From: Candidatus Stackebrandtia excrementipullorum
GTDB lineage: Bacteria; Actinomycetota; Actinomycetes; Mycobacteriales; Micromonosporaceae
Length of the DNA: 64,000 bases
Direction: 5' to 3'
Assembly (NCBI GenBank): GCA_019113825.1
Contig: DXGR01000102.1
Span: 1-64,000 of the forward strand
In this document: positions 53,180 through 62,374 of the stretch, one piece after another
Numbering within the stretch: position 1 is the stretch's first letter
Layout: each line of letters starts with the position of its first letter
Translations under genes and position numbers: made by a program
The notes under the pieces: generated by a model
Told to the model about the DNA's origin: nothing
Databases searched by the model: none
The model's input: only the letters and a program-made list of their open reading frames with translations

Positions 53180-54913
53180 TCAGCTTTTGGCTCCGGCGGT
53201 GCGTCGTAGCCAAATGGCTATCAGTTCGACGACCATGACTATGCCGAACAGCATCAGGGTGATCAGGCTGACCGTCCCGAACTCGCGGACGCGGGAGGCT
53301 TGAAGAAGGAAGTACCCGATGCCTCCGGCCCCGACGATGCCGAGCAATGTCGCCGAACGGATGTTGACGTCGAGTTGGTAGAGCAGATGGCCGATGACGG
53401 CGGGCATCGCCTGAGGCAGGGTTGCCGAGAAGAAGACCTGGGTCCGGGATGCTCCCGTGGCGCGGAGAGCCTGTTCCACTCCGGGATCGACTTCTTCGAC
53501 GGAGTCTGCCACGAGTTTGCCGAACAGACCTATCGCACCGATGGCCAAAGCGAGGGTTCCCGCGACCTCGCCCAGTCCGATCATGACGACGAAAATGATC
53601 GCGAGGATGAGTTCGGGCACTCCGCGGACGCAGACGATGAACATGCGCAGCAGCTTGCCCAGCCACAGCCGGGGAGCGACGTTGCGAGCGGCCAGGGCTC
53701 CCACCGGCAACGCCAGAACCGCCCCCAAAGCAGTAGCTGCGAACGCCACTTTGATCGTGGTGAACAGCGCATCCATCAATTGTTCGGTGGGGACGCCGCC
53801 GGTGTTGGGAGGCCACAGGTTGAGGCTGCCGCCTCCAACGCCGAGATCGAAGATATCTCCGGCGACGAAGTCCAAGGAGGCTGCGACGATGACGACGGCC
53901 ACACCCGCCGACACGAAACGGCGTAGCCGTGAGGGCGACAAGGGAACGCTCAGACGCACACCGTTTCCGACGCGTGCTGGCGCCGGTTGTGGCGCTGCAG
54001 AAGCGGCTTTTCCGCGGTTGCGGACTCGGTGAACCAGTTTGACGATGCCGACCCGATGGTCGGTCGTGCCGGGAACCAGGATCGTTTTGCGGACGGCGCC
54101 CGAAATCAGCTCCATGACGATGCACAACACCAAAACGATGAGCGCGAGAGCGATACCTCGTGGAAAGTTCAGTGTTTCGATGGCGTTCTTGATTTCCTTG
54201 CCGATACCGGCGACCCCGACGAAACCAAGGAGAACCGAGATCCGCAGGTTGATGTCGAGGCGGTGCATGGCGGTGGCGACAAACGACGGCATGACCTGGG
54301 GAACGACACCGCTGACAAGCTGTTGCAGTCGACGGGCGCCGGTGGCCTTGATGGCGGTGCGCGGGCCTTCGTCGATTTGTTCGATGGCGTCGGCGTAGAG
54401 CTTCCCGATCATGCCGATGGAGTGAAGCCCCATCGCGAGGACCCCGGGGATGACGCCCAGGCCGATCAGTCGAATGAAGATGATCGCGAACACCAGGTCG
54501 GGGATGGCTCGCATGCTGACGATGAACGCACGCGATCCCATGCGGGTGAACCGGTTGTGAGTGGTGTTGCCGGCGGCCCAAAATGCCAGGGGAATGCTGA
54601 GCACCATCGACAACAGCGTCGCGGCGATCACGATCGCCAACGTCTGTCCGATCAAGAACACGGTCTCGGCCAGCGGCGGGAAGTCCAACGGGACGATGCG
54701 TTGGAGGAATGCCACGGCGTTGTCGAAGCTGTCGACGAGTGTCGCGAGGTTGATGCGCAGGTCGATCAAGGACCAGACGGCGAAACCGAGCATCGCGAGA
54801 CCGACGACGGCGGCCGCGAGAGTCGAGATACGCGGCATCGACAGAGTGCGACGTTTTGTCTGTCGAACCCGTGGCGTCTCCACGGGCGCTTTAGGGGTGG
54901 TGAGTGTGTCCAT
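53180..54913 (-). CDS. phnE: Fused double permease of a phosphonate/phosphite-type ABC importer
   Basis: A 577-residue membrane protein made of two PhnE-type permease domains in tandem. The first spans about 35-275 and carries the EAA-like loop AIKATGARRLQQLVSGVVPQVMP, and the second about 335-570 with ALRATGASRTQVFFSATLPQAMPAV. Each domain has about six helices. In most bacteria PhnE is one domain of about 270 residues, or two adjacent genes. Here a basic linker (about 280-330) joins them. It is preceded by phnC with a five-base gap and by the phnD gene, all on one strand. Confidence 0.92.
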   Translation of the reverse strand: MDTLTTPKAPVETPRVRQTKRRTLSMPRISTLAAAVVGLAMLGFAVWSLIDLRINLATLVDSFDNAVAFLQRIVPLDFPPLAETVFLIGQTLAIVIAATLLSMVLSIPLAFWAAGNTTHNRFTRMGSRAFIVSMRAIPDLVFAIIFIRLIGLGVIPGVLAMGLHSIGMIGKLYADAIEQIDEGPRTAIKATGARRLQQLVSGVVPQVMPSFVATAMHRLDINLRISVLLGFVGVAGIGKEIKNAIETLNFPRGIALALIVLVLCIVMELISGAVRKTILVPGTTDHRVGIVKLVHRVRNRGKAASAAPQPAPARVGNGVRLSVPLSPSRLRRFVSAGVAVVIVAASLDFVAGDIFDLGVGGGSLNLWPPNTGGVPTEQLMDALFTTIKVAFAATALGAVLALPVGALAARNVAPRLWLGKLLRMFIVCVRGVPELILAIIFVVMIGLGEVAGTLALAIGAIGLFGKLVADSVEEVDPGVEQALRATGASRTQVFFSATLPQAMPAVIGHLLYQLDVNIRSATLLGIVGAGGIGYFLLQASRVREFGTVSLITLMLFGIVMVVELIAIWLRRTAGAKS

Positions 54914-54918
54914 CGTGA

Positions 54919-55731
54919 TCAGTCCGCCACCGCTTCGGCCACGTTCTCGGCGCCGACACGTGCATAGATGGACATGGCCTCGGTGTGATCGATATCGGCC
55001 ACCGGCTGGTCCATAACGACCCGGCCGGTGTGCAGACCGATGATGCGGTCACCCCAGGTCAACGCAAGGTCGACCTGATGGAGGCTGCACAGAACGGTCA
55101 GGTTCTCCTCGGTGGCGACTCGTTTGATCAGTTCCATGACCTGGTGCGACGACTCCGGGTCCAAAGAGGCGACGGGTTCGTCGGCCAGAAGAATCTCCGG
55201 CTTCTGCATCATGGCCCTCGCGATCGCGACGCGTTGCTGTTGCCCTCCGGAAAGGGTGCCGGCGCGTTGGAACGCACGGTCGCCAAGACCCACCCGGTCG
55301 AGTTGGGACAGCGCCTCCTCGCGCACACCACGCGGATAGGTGGGAAGCCCCAGACGAGGGCCGCGCAACCGGGCCAGCGCTCCGGTGCACACGTTTTCCA
55401 GCACCGTGAGCGTCGGGACAAGGTGAAATTGTTGAAACACGAAACCGATGCGGCTTCGCAGTTGCCGTAGCGCCCGGGGGCGCGCGGAGGGAACGTCCAC
55501 GCCGAGGACGTGAACGTTCCCCACAGTGGGCATCTGAAGCCCGTCCACATGCCGAAGCAGGGTGGACTTCCCGGAACCGGACAGCCCCAGTAGGACAACG
55601 ACCTCGCCGGATCGCGCCGATAGTGACACGTCGTCGAGAGCGACGACGTCGGGATCGAATGTCTTGGTGACACCGTCGAACCTGACGGCCTCCCCGGCGT
55701 TTCCCTTAAGGTTTTGGTCGTTGGAGCTCAC
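54919..55731 (-). CDS. phnC: ABC transporter ATP-binding protein (PhnC-like)
   Basis: The 270-residue ATPase of the importer. Walker A is GLSGSGKS (49-56), the signature is LSGGQQQR (160-167) and Walker B is LLADEP (181-186). The Q-loop lies in GFVFQQFHLVPTLTV. This spelling is typical of PhnC, which energises uptake of phosphonates, phosphite or hypophosphite. It lies between the binding-protein gene and the fused permease. Confidence 0.92.
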   Translation of the reverse strand: MSSNDQNLKGNAGEAVRFDGVTKTFDPDVVALDDVSLSARSGEVVVLLGLSGSGKSTLLRHVDGLQMPTVGNVHVLGVDVPSARPRALRQLRSRIGFVFQQFHLVPTLTVLENVCTGALARLRGPRLGLPTYPRGVREEALSQLDRVGLGDRAFQRAGTLSGGQQQRVAIARAMMQKPEILLADEPVASLDPESSHQVMELIKRVATEENLTVLCSLHQVDLALTWGDRIIGLHTGRVVMDQPVADIDHTEAMSIYARVGAENVAEAVAD

Positions 55732-55766
55732 GTGAGAAGTCCTTGTGTCGGTGTGAGTGGGCCCGG

Positions 55767-56711
55767 TCAGGCGGCGTTGCAGGCCTCGGCCTGAGTGGCG
55801 TCGCAGACCGCGATCAGACTGTCGTAGTAGTTGTCCTCAACGGGCTGCCAACCCCAGATCCGTTGGTCGGTGAGGTCGCAGGCACCTTCTTCGCAAAAAC
55901 CGTTGGCGACCAGGTGGTCCTGGTTGGCCTGATCGGCGAAGATTTGTGCGATCTGTTCACGGAGCTCGGTTTCGAGGCCGTTGTAAACGGTGATCGGCGG
56001 TTCGACGATGGTGTCGGACTTCCAGACGACCTCGAGTTCGCCTTCGGCGATGTCGCCCTTTTCGATCAACGTGGAGTCGACCATGCTGTCCAGAGCGAAT
56101 CCGGCGTCACAGTCTCCACTGGCCACCGCCAGTGCTGAGGCGTCGTGGCCCCCGGCCTGAACCTCTTCCCAGTCGCCCTTGTCGATTCCGGCGTCGAGCA
56201 ACCCCTTCAGCGGATAGAGGTAACCGGAAGTGGAGCTCACGTCGACGAAACACAGCTTCTTGCCAGCGAAGTCTTCGATGGTTTCGATATCGGATCCGGC
56301 GGGAACCACACCGTAGGAGACGTACCCGGGTTCGACGCCCTTCTCCTTGACCATGGCACCCAATACCGATACGTCGGAGCCGGTCTGTACCGCCTGGTAA
56401 TAGGCCAGCGGACCGTACTGGGCAATATGGATCTTTCCGGTCCGCTGTCCCTCGATCACGGCGGCGTAACTGGTCGCGGGCTGGAACTCCACGGGAATAC
56501 CCAGCTCTTGTTCCAGCATGTCGATGAGGGGTGCGTAGGTGTTGCTCAGGTCCGTGCCCTCTTCGGCAGGCACACCGCTGATGACGAGCGTGTCGGGGGT
56601 GATCCCTCCTTCGCCGGAGGAGGGATCTGCGCTTTCGCCGCAGGCGGCCAGGGCCACCACGGCGGTTGCGGCAACCGCTGTCAACCGCAGTAGGCGGGTG
56701 CTTCGTTTCAT
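55767..56711 (-). CDS. phnD: Phosphate/phosphite/phosphonate ABC transporter substrate-binding lipoprotein
   Basis: A 314-residue PhnD-family binding protein. A lipoprotein signal (MKRSTRLLRLTAVAATAVV) ends in the lipobox LAAC, so C24 is lipidated. The mature part has LVISGVPAEEGTDLSNTYAPLIDMLEQELG, PATSYAAVIEGQRTGKIHIAQYGPLAY and LCFVDVSSTSGYLYPLKGLLDAG, the typical PhnD segments that bind the phosphonate oxygens. It is the first gene of a three-gene operon. The gap to the divergent TauE gene (56712-56887) is AT-richer and should hold the promoter. No phosphonate-degrading or phosphite-oxidising gene is in the window. Confidence 0.92.
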   Translation of the reverse strand: MKRSTRLLRLTAVAATAVVALAACGESADPSSGEGGITPDTLVISGVPAEEGTDLSNTYAPLIDMLEQELGIPVEFQPATSYAAVIEGQRTGKIHIAQYGPLAYYQAVQTGSDVSVLGAMVKEKGVEPGYVSYGVVPAGSDIETIEDFAGKKLCFVDVSSTSGYLYPLKGLLDAGIDKGDWEEVQAGGHDASALAVASGDCDAGFALDSMVDSTLIEKGDIAEGELEVVWKSDTIVEPPITVYNGLETELREQIAQIFADQANQDHLVANGFCEEGACDLTDQRIWGWQPVEDNYYDSLIAVCDATQAEACNAA

Positions 56712-56887
56712 GTGCGGGGTCTCCTTGGGGCCGCGATGCCGCAGGCCGTCGGGGTGTGTGAGTGGAGCCGGCCGACACGGCGACGTCGAGAACGATCGGG
56801 TGTCGAGGCGAGTCGGAGGTTACCAAATATTCAGTTGTCGTTACGGTAAAGATCACCTGCTGCTTCGACCGTCGGTCGCGGCGACCG

Positions 56888-57643
56888 TTAACTCACCAAG
56901 AGATACACACCGATGACCAATCCATAGCCGACGATGAACCCTCGCAGGATCGCTTGTGGGAGTCGGCGGGCCAGCTTGGCCCCAAGGAACCCTCCGACGA
57001 CGGCCGTGGGAGCAAGAATGGCGACGCTCAGCCACGACACCGGTGCCGCCAGTCCGTACACCACGATCGCCACCAGGCCGACCACCGCGGACAGGACGTT
57101 TTTCAATGCCGAAACACGCGCCAACGTGTCGGGCAATACCAGCGCGAGACCGGCCACCAACATGACACCCAACGCGGCGCCGAAGTAGCCACCGTAAACG
57201 CATCCGACACCCACGAGCAGGTGGAGCATGACCGCCTGTCGCCGCGGACCGAGCGTGTGGGGCTGCCCGACCAGGCCACGGATCCGTTTTTGAAACGCCA
57301 AGGTCAGGGCGGCCGCTATGACCAGGAACGGAACGACCGCCTCGAACGCCTCGGGCGGACTGAGCAGCAGCAGCGCGGTACCGAGTACGGTGCCGACGAT
57401 CGCCGTCGGGACCAACCTCAACGTCCTTCGACGCTCACCGCGCAGATCTTGTCGGCTCCCGGCGACGGCGGCCAGATAACCGGGGCAGACGGCTATGGAG
57501 TTGGTCACGTTTGCGGCGACCGGAGGCAGCCCCGTGGCCAGCAACGCCGGGTATGTGATGAGCGAGCCGCCACCGGCCAAGGCGTTCACCGATCCGGCTG
57601 CCAGTCCGGCGACCAGCAGGAGGACGGTCGAGGTGAGGTCCAT
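56888..57643 (-). CDS. TauE/SafE family sulfite/organosulfonate exporter-like protein
   Basis: A 251-residue membrane protein with about eight helices. The family motifs are GSVNALAGGGSLITYPALLATGLPP at the N-terminus and GVGCVYGGYFGAALGVMLV in the second half, forming the two pseudo-repeats. TauE/SafE proteins move small anions such as sulfite or sulfonates. ATG 57643 (MDLTSTVLLL) starts the first helix. It runs away from rnpB, with which it shares its upstream region. Confidence 0.88.
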   Translation of the reverse strand: MDLTSTVLLLVAGLAAGSVNALAGGGSLITYPALLATGLPPVAANVTNSIAVCPGYLAAVAGSRQDLRGERRRTLRLVPTAIVGTVLGTALLLLSPPEAFEAVVPFLVIAAALTLAFQKRIRGLVGQPHTLGPRRQAVMLHLLVGVGCVYGGYFGAALGVMLVAGLALVLPDTLARVSALKNVLSAVVGLVAIVVYGLAAPVSWLSVAILAPTAVVGGFLGAKLARRLPQAILRGFIVGYGLVIGVYLLVS

Positions 57644-57670
57644 GGCCGAACAGACTACGATTGACTGCGC

Positions 57671-58063
57671 GGACGAGTCAGCCAGGTGGTCGCGGCGGGG
57701 CGTATGCCACGTCGAGGAACGTCCGGACTCCACAGGGCGAGGTGGTTGCTAACGGCAACCCGGGGCGACCCGCGGGACAGTGCCACAGAAAACAGACCGC
57801 CCACACCAGTGGGTAAGGGTGAAACGGTGGTGTAAGAGACCACCAGCGTCTTCGGTGACGGAGACGGCTTGGTAAACCCCACCCGGAGCAAGGTCAAGAG
57901 GAGCCTTCGGGCTCTGCGCGAACGTTGGAGGGCTGCCCGCCCGAGTTCGCGGGTAGACCGCTTGAGCGTGTCGGCGACGGCACGCCCAGATGGATGGCCA
58001 CCGGCCGAGGCGGTGCGGTAACGCGCTTCGGTCACAGGATCCGGCGTATCGGCTGACTCGTCC
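57671..58063 (+). ncRNA. rnpB: RNase P RNA (bacterial class A)
   Basis: The catalytic RNA that trims tRNA 5' leaders. Terminal helix P1 is formed by GGACGAGTCAGCC (57671-57683) and its exact complement GGCTGACTCGTCC (58051-58063). Conserved blocks in order are GAGGAACGTCCGG near 57713, GGTTGCTAACGGCAACC, GACAGTGCCACAGAAAACAG, GGTGTAAGAGACCACCAGC, GGTAAACCCCACCCGGAGC and AGGATCCGGCGTATCGG. The first block differs by one base from the common GAGGAAAGTCCGG. A TACGAT at 57656-57661 is a possible -10 element. The RNA is about 393 nt, normal for the class. Confidence 0.96.
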
Positions 58064-58301
58064 GCTCTCCCGCAGTCACGGGCACAGTTCCGTTGAGGAG
58101 TGTCGGGCAAAGCCTTGCGGCGCCGCCGATCGACCGTTTACGACAAACACCGGTTCGCAGCCGACATCCGGCGACCGCCGATCCCATGTCTCCGGTCCCA
58201 CAAAAACCCCATTATGTGCACATTCGGGACGCTACGCGTCCTTCCGTTGCGACGGGAACGAAGCTAGGCTCCCATCTGTCGGCTGCGAAAGGATCCGCAC
58301 G
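58064..58301. other. Intergenic region upstream of the oxidoreductase gene
   Basis: No gene is recognised in these 238 bases after rnpB. They should contain the promoter of the following gene, which is preceded by AAAGGA at 58288-58293. Confidence 0.5.
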
Positions 58302-59555
58302 ATGCAGGTGAAGTTGGCCGTGGTGGGTGTCGGCGGTAGAGGACGCGCCTACGCCCGTTGGGCTTTGGAACACCCGGAGATCGCCACCGTCGTCGCAGTC
58401 GCCGAACCGCGGCGTCACGTCAGGGAAGCCTTCGCCGATCTTCACGGTATCGACCCGCGCCACCGGTACACCGACTGGCGCGAGCTCCTTTCAGGGGGCC
58501 GCGTCGCGGATGCGGTCATGATCTGCACTCAGGACCGTCTGCACACCGAACCCGCGATCGCGTTCGCCGACGACGGATGGCATGTGCTCCTGGAGAAACC
58601 GATGGCCCCCACCCCCGAGGAGTGCGAGCGGATCGTCGCCGCGGCTCACAGGGGAGGCGGGGTCTTCGCGGTATGTCATGTTCTGCGATATACGCCCTAC
58701 ACCAAGGCGCTCAAGCAGATCGTCGACTCCGGCGACATCGGAGACGTGGTCAGTGTCCAACACCTGGAGCCGGTGGGATACTGGCACTTCGCACACTCCT
58801 ATGTGCGTGGTCCCTGGCGCAATGAGGCCGAATCCTCCCCCATGCTGCTGGCGAAGTCCTGTCACGACCTGGACTGGTTGAGGCACATCGTGGGTCGGCC
58901 GTTTCAACGCGTGTCCAGTTTCGGCGGACGGCGCCACTTTCGACCGGAGTCCGCACCGGAGGGTTCGGGAACCCGCTGCATCACCTGCACTGTGGAACCG
59001 ACGTGCCCGTACTCGGCGAAACGCCTGTACTCGGAGGCCCTGCTCAACAAGACCTTCTCGGTCCATCACGTTCTGGACGTTCTCGACGACCCCCACCTGG
59101 AAAAAGCGCTCCAGGACGGACCGTACGGCCAATGCGTTTACCACGCCGACAACGACGTCGTCGACCATCAGGTTGTCAACATGGAGTTCGCCGGCGGCAT
59201 CACCGGCAGCTTCACCGTCACCGGATTCACGCCGTTCGAAGACCGCAAGACCCGCATATTCGGAAGCCACGGAAGCATCGAAGGAGACGGCGAACAGGTC
59301 CGCGTCTACGACTTCCTGACCGAGAAGACCACGATCACGAAGGCCAAGACGACCGGAGTCGGGGCCGGTGCCGGACACGGAGGCGGTGACGCCGGCCTGG
59401 TCGAGGCATTTGTGCGCGCTGTAGCCGAAGAGGATCAATCGCTGGTGCTGTCGGGGCCGGACGAGTCGCTGGAGACGCACCTGGCGGTGTTCGCCGCCGA
59501 ACGTGCGCGACTGGACGGCACCGTGGAGACGTTGACCACGAAACGATCGACCTGA
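58302..59555 (+). CDS. Gfo/Idh/MocA family oxidoreductase
   Basis: A 417-residue NAD(P)-dependent dehydrogenase of sugars or sugar-like substrates. The Rossmann domain starts with LAVVGVGGRGRAYARWAL, and the EKPMAPT motif follows the fourth strand (HVLLEKPMAPTPEEC). The C-terminal domain contains the KSCHDLDWLRHIVGR segment with the catalytic His/Asp pattern, and a cysteine-containing insert (GTRCITCTVEPTCPYSAKR) that could bind metal. ATG 58302 has AAAGGA. The gene stands alone between rnpB and purC, converging with purC. The substrate is unknown. Confidence 0.9.
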   Translation: MQVKLAVVGVGGRGRAYARWALEHPEIATVVAVAEPRRHVREAFADLHGIDPRHRYTDWRELLSGGRVADAVMICTQDRLHTEPAIAFADDGWHVLLEKPMAPTPEECERIVAAAHRGGGVFAVCHVLRYTPYTKALKQIVDSGDIGDVVSVQHLEPVGYWHFAHSYVRGPWRNEAESSPMLLAKSCHDLDWLRHIVGRPFQRVSSFGGRRHFRPESAPEGSGTRCITCTVEPTCPYSAKRLYSEALLNKTFSVHHVLDVLDDPHLEKALQDGPYGQCVYHADNDVVDHQVVNMEFAGGITGSFTVTGFTPFEDRKTRIFGSHGSIEGDGEQVRVYDFLTEKTTITKAKTTGVGAGAGHGGGDAGLVEAFVRAVAEEDQSLVLSGPDESLETHLAVFAAERARLDGTVETLTTKRST

Positions 59556-59566
59556 TCGTCTCCGCG

Positions 59567-60397
59567 TTACCAGCGTCTCCCCGTCAACAGTTCGTAGGCC
59601 TCGACGTAACGATCCCGCGTGGCCGCCACTATCTCGGGAGGAACGGTCGGCGCGGGCTCGGTCTTGTCCCATCCGCTGGAGATCGCCCAGTCGCGAACGA
59701 ACTGTTTGTCGAACGACGGCTGCGCTCCTCCGGGCCGCCACCGGTCACCGGGCCAAAACCTCGACGAATCCGATGTCAACAGCTCGTCCCCCAACACCAG
59801 GTTTCCGCCGGCGTCGACACCGAACTCGAGCTTGGTGTCGGCGATGATGATGCCTCGCTCGGCGGCCAACTCCGCCCCACGTCGGTACACCCGAAGGGTC
59901 GTCTCCCGAAGCCGAGCGGCGGTCTTTTCCCCCAGTTGCTCCACTACCTGCGTGTAGGTGATCGCCTCGTCGTGCTCACCGACGGGAGCCTTCGTGGTCG
60001 GAGTGAACAACGGCTCGGGTAGGCGGTCGCCGTCACGTAGTCCGTCCGGTAGCGCGATACCCGACACCATCCCGTTACGGCGGTACTCCTCAAGACCGGA
60101 CCCGGTCAGGTATCCACGTGCCACACATTCCACCGGCAGCATGTCCAGCCTGCGGCATCGCACCGCCCGGCCGGAGAACTTCGTCGGCACGTCCACCGCC
60201 GACAACACATGGTTCTCGACGACGTCCGACAGCTGCTCAAACCACCACAGACTGAGCGCGGTCAGGAGTGCGCCCTTGTCGGGTATCGGTGTCGGCAGCA
60301 CCACGTCGAACACCGATACCCGGTCCGATGCGACAAGGATCACGTCGTCCCCGTCTTCGTACACGTCGCGGACCTTGCCCGAATGCAACAACTTCAC
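59567..60397 (-). CDS. purC: Phosphoribosylaminoimidazole-succinocarboxamide synthase
   Basis: Catalyses the ATP-dependent addition of aspartate to CAIR in purine synthesis. The 276-residue protein has the N-terminal HSGKVRDVYEDGDDVILVASDRVSVFD, the conserved KLEFGVDAGG, and SSRFWPGDRWRPGGAQPSFDKQFVRDW, the usual SAICAR synthase segments. The start is a GTG at the upper end of the gene. It converges with the oxidoreductase gene. Other pur genes are not in the window. Confidence 0.95.
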   Translation of the reverse strand: MKLLHSGKVRDVYEDGDDVILVASDRVSVFDVVLPTPIPDKGALLTALSLWWFEQLSDVVENHVLSAVDVPTKFSGRAVRCRRLDMLPVECVARGYLTGSGLEEYRRNGMVSGIALPDGLRDGDRLPEPLFTPTTKAPVGEHDEAITYTQVVEQLGEKTAARLRETTLRVYRRGAELAAERGIIIADTKLEFGVDAGGNLVLGDELLTSDSSRFWPGDRWRPGGAQPSFDKQFVRDWAISSGWDKTEPAPTVPPEIVAATRDRYVEAYELLTGRRW

Positions 60398-60419
60398 AGC
60401 GCCATTCGATCATGTCGCC

Positions 60420-61028
60420 TCAACGGGTGGAATCGGCGGCCCGCGGTGGTGCGGCAATTCGGCGACCCTGCGACGTCTCGTCTTCGACGTACCTGTTCGG
60501 GTCACGCAACACCGAGACCAGCCAGCTGACGGGCCAGATCGCAGCGATGATCACGACGCGCGCCAACCCAACCGTGAACATGATCAACGGTTCCGTTGCG
60601 GCCACGTCGTCGACCGCCCACACCACGACACCGGTGACCATCCATGCGATCACGTACGCCGCCAGGATCTGCAACCACGTCACCGTCTCGACCCGAACAC
60701 GCGGCCAACCACCTGCCGGTGGTTTGATCGGCGGCGGTCCACCGACATAACGGTGGGCGTATTTCCGATCCGCCCACCGCATGGTGCGGTGCCCGAACAT
60801 CACCGAATAGGCGATATAGGCTACCGCCAGACCGTGCCTCAGCGACGCCTCGGAACCCGACCGTAGATCGACGACCGAGGCGGCCAGCAAGACCACGTCC
60901 AACAGCGGGACACAGACCAACAGGATCGTGGACAGGCGGCGACGTCGCCAGCGGTAACGCACCAGCAGGCCCGCCCCCAGCAGGACCCAGAACATGACCT
61001 CACACATGACGATGATCGCGATAAGCAC
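60420..61028 (-). CDS. Integral membrane protein of unknown function
   Basis: A protein of about 202 residues with four or five hydrophobic segments (about 1-20, 34-50, 63-78, 118-138 and 150-175) and basic loops. The middle loop GPPPIKPPAGGWPR is Pro-rich. Residues KVLIAIIVMCEVMFWVL form the first helix. The GTG at 61028 with GGAGACGAAG upstream is preferred over a TTG four codons earlier. No family is recognised. It is 23 bases upstream of purC on the same strand, so the two could be co-transcribed. Confidence 0.7.
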   Translation of the reverse strand: MLIAIIVMCEVMFWVLLGAGLLVRYRWRRRRLSTILLVCVPLLDVVLLAASVVDLRSGSEASLRHGLAVAYIAYSVMFGHRTMRWADRKYAHRYVGGPPPIKPPAGGWPRVRVETVTWLQILAAYVIAWMVTGVVVWAVDDVAATEPLIMFTVGLARVVIIAAIWPVSWLVSVLRDPNRYVEDETSQGRRIAAPPRAADSTR

Positions 61029-61207
61029 CTTCGTCTCCAACCCCGGTGATACATCGTTTTACCTTGCCTCGGATGCCTTTCATTCTGGTGCCGAACCGGA
61101 CGGGGCCGCCTCACCGTGACGAACGATCCCGGCTGCATCCTTTGATGTAGGACCAACTCGTCGTAGGGTGCCACCGGACGAGCGGACACGGGTGATTCGA
61201 TGGAGCC

Positions 61208-62374
61208 GTGTCGGTTCGCCATGCCAGCGCTCTGCGTCGTAACGTCGCCGCCGCCGTGGGCTCATTCCTTGCCGGCGGCGTTCTTCTCCACGTCGGTGTC
61301 TACTCCGATACCGGCATAGACCTGTCCTGGTGGCAACGCTTGATTCCGCTGGCGCTCGTCTGTTCGGCGATGGCGCTGCGAACGGTCGCCCCCATGGTTG
61401 GGCTGGCCGTCGGCACCGTCGGGTTCATGCTGGACTTGTACTTCGGCATATCCGTGGCCAGCGTATTCATCCACACCGACAACATCTATTCGGCGACCGT
61501 CCGCGGCCCTCGTACCACCCCACGAGTACTCCTGATCGCCTACGCGCTCGTCGCGTTGACGGTGGCGGGCCTGCTGTCCTGGGCCGGCGATGTGAACGCC
61601 GCCGTGGCGGCAAGCGCGATCCTGGCGGTCGTACTGGTCAGCCCGGTGGTCACCGGAATGGTTGTCAACGATCATCGTGAACGGGCCGCGCTCGAACGCG
61701 ATCGAGCCGCCAAAATCGCCGAACTGGCCGAAGTCGACCGAAGGGCGGCCTTGGCCGAGGAACGCAACCGTATGGCACGCGAACTTCACGACACCATCGC
61801 AAACCATTTCAGTGCCATTGCGATCCAGTCGTCGGCGGTGTTGTCCCGTTCCGGGATGGAACCCGACGCCGTCCGTGAGGTGGTCTCGTCCATCCGCAGC
61901 AACAGTCTGGCGGGGCTGGCGGATATGCGCCAAACCATCGAGGTGCTGCGCACCAACGATACCGCCGAGGACCTGGTGCAACACCGCATTGCCGACCTCG
62001 GAGATCTCGTCGATCGGATGCGTGCGGCCGGATTGACGGTGTCGTTGACAACGATCGGTGACATACGCCCGGCCCCGGTCGCGGTCGAGTTCGCCGCCTA
62101 CCGGATCGTTCAGGAGGCGTTGACCAACGCGCTCAAACACGGACGGAACGCACGGGTGAAAATCATCCATTCCGACGAACACCTGACGTTGACCGTTACC
62201 AACCTGCTCGGCGACCAACCGACCGGGGTCCCCGGCTCCGGCACCGGACTGGACAGCATGAGGGAACGCGCGACCATCCTGGGTGGGACTTTCGCGGCCG
62301 GCCCGGAGCAGCCGGACCGCTGGAGGGTCCACACCGAGCTGCCCACCGACCGGCTTCAAGGAGGGACCGCATGA
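61208..62374 (+). CDS. Sensor histidine kinase (NarL/DesK-type)
   Basis: A 388-residue membrane kinase. Four or five helices in residues 10-155 form the sensor part with almost no extracellular domain. The dimerisation domain has the phosphoacceptor H194 in MARELHDTIANHFSAIAIQ (HisKA_3 type), and the ATPase domain has the N box around QEALTNALKHG and a G box GSGTGLDSMRERA. GTG 61208 is the likely start. Its stop overlaps the regulator's ATG (ATGA). It forms a two-component pair with the next gene; the signal is unknown. Confidence 0.93.
   Translation: MSVRHASALRRNVAAAVGSFLAGGVLLHVGVYSDTGIDLSWWQRLIPLALVCSAMALRTVAPMVGLAVGTVGFMLDLYFGISVASVFIHTDNIYSATVRGPRTTPRVLLIAYALVALTVAGLLSWAGDVNAAVAASAILAVVLVSPVVTGMVVNDHRERAALERDRAAKIAELAEVDRRAALAEERNRMARELHDTIANHFSAIAIQSSAVLSRSGMEPDAVREVVSSIRSNSLAGLADMRQTIEVLRTNDTAEDLVQHRIADLGDLVDRMRAAGLTVSLTTIGDIRPAPVAVEFAAYRIVQEALTNALKHGRNARVKIIHSDEHLTLTVTNLLGDQPTGVPGSGTGLDSMRERATILGGTFAAGPEQPDRWRVHTELPTDRLQGGTA

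Noticed and set aside
52986..54581. Minus-strand open frame of 531 codons
   Set aside because: It is a second frame of the fused permease gene; the true frame has two PhnE domains.
56816..56865. PhoP-type (PHO box) site upstream of phnD
   Set aside because: GTTACC-like words are present but the 11-base direct-repeat spacing of a PHO box is not met.
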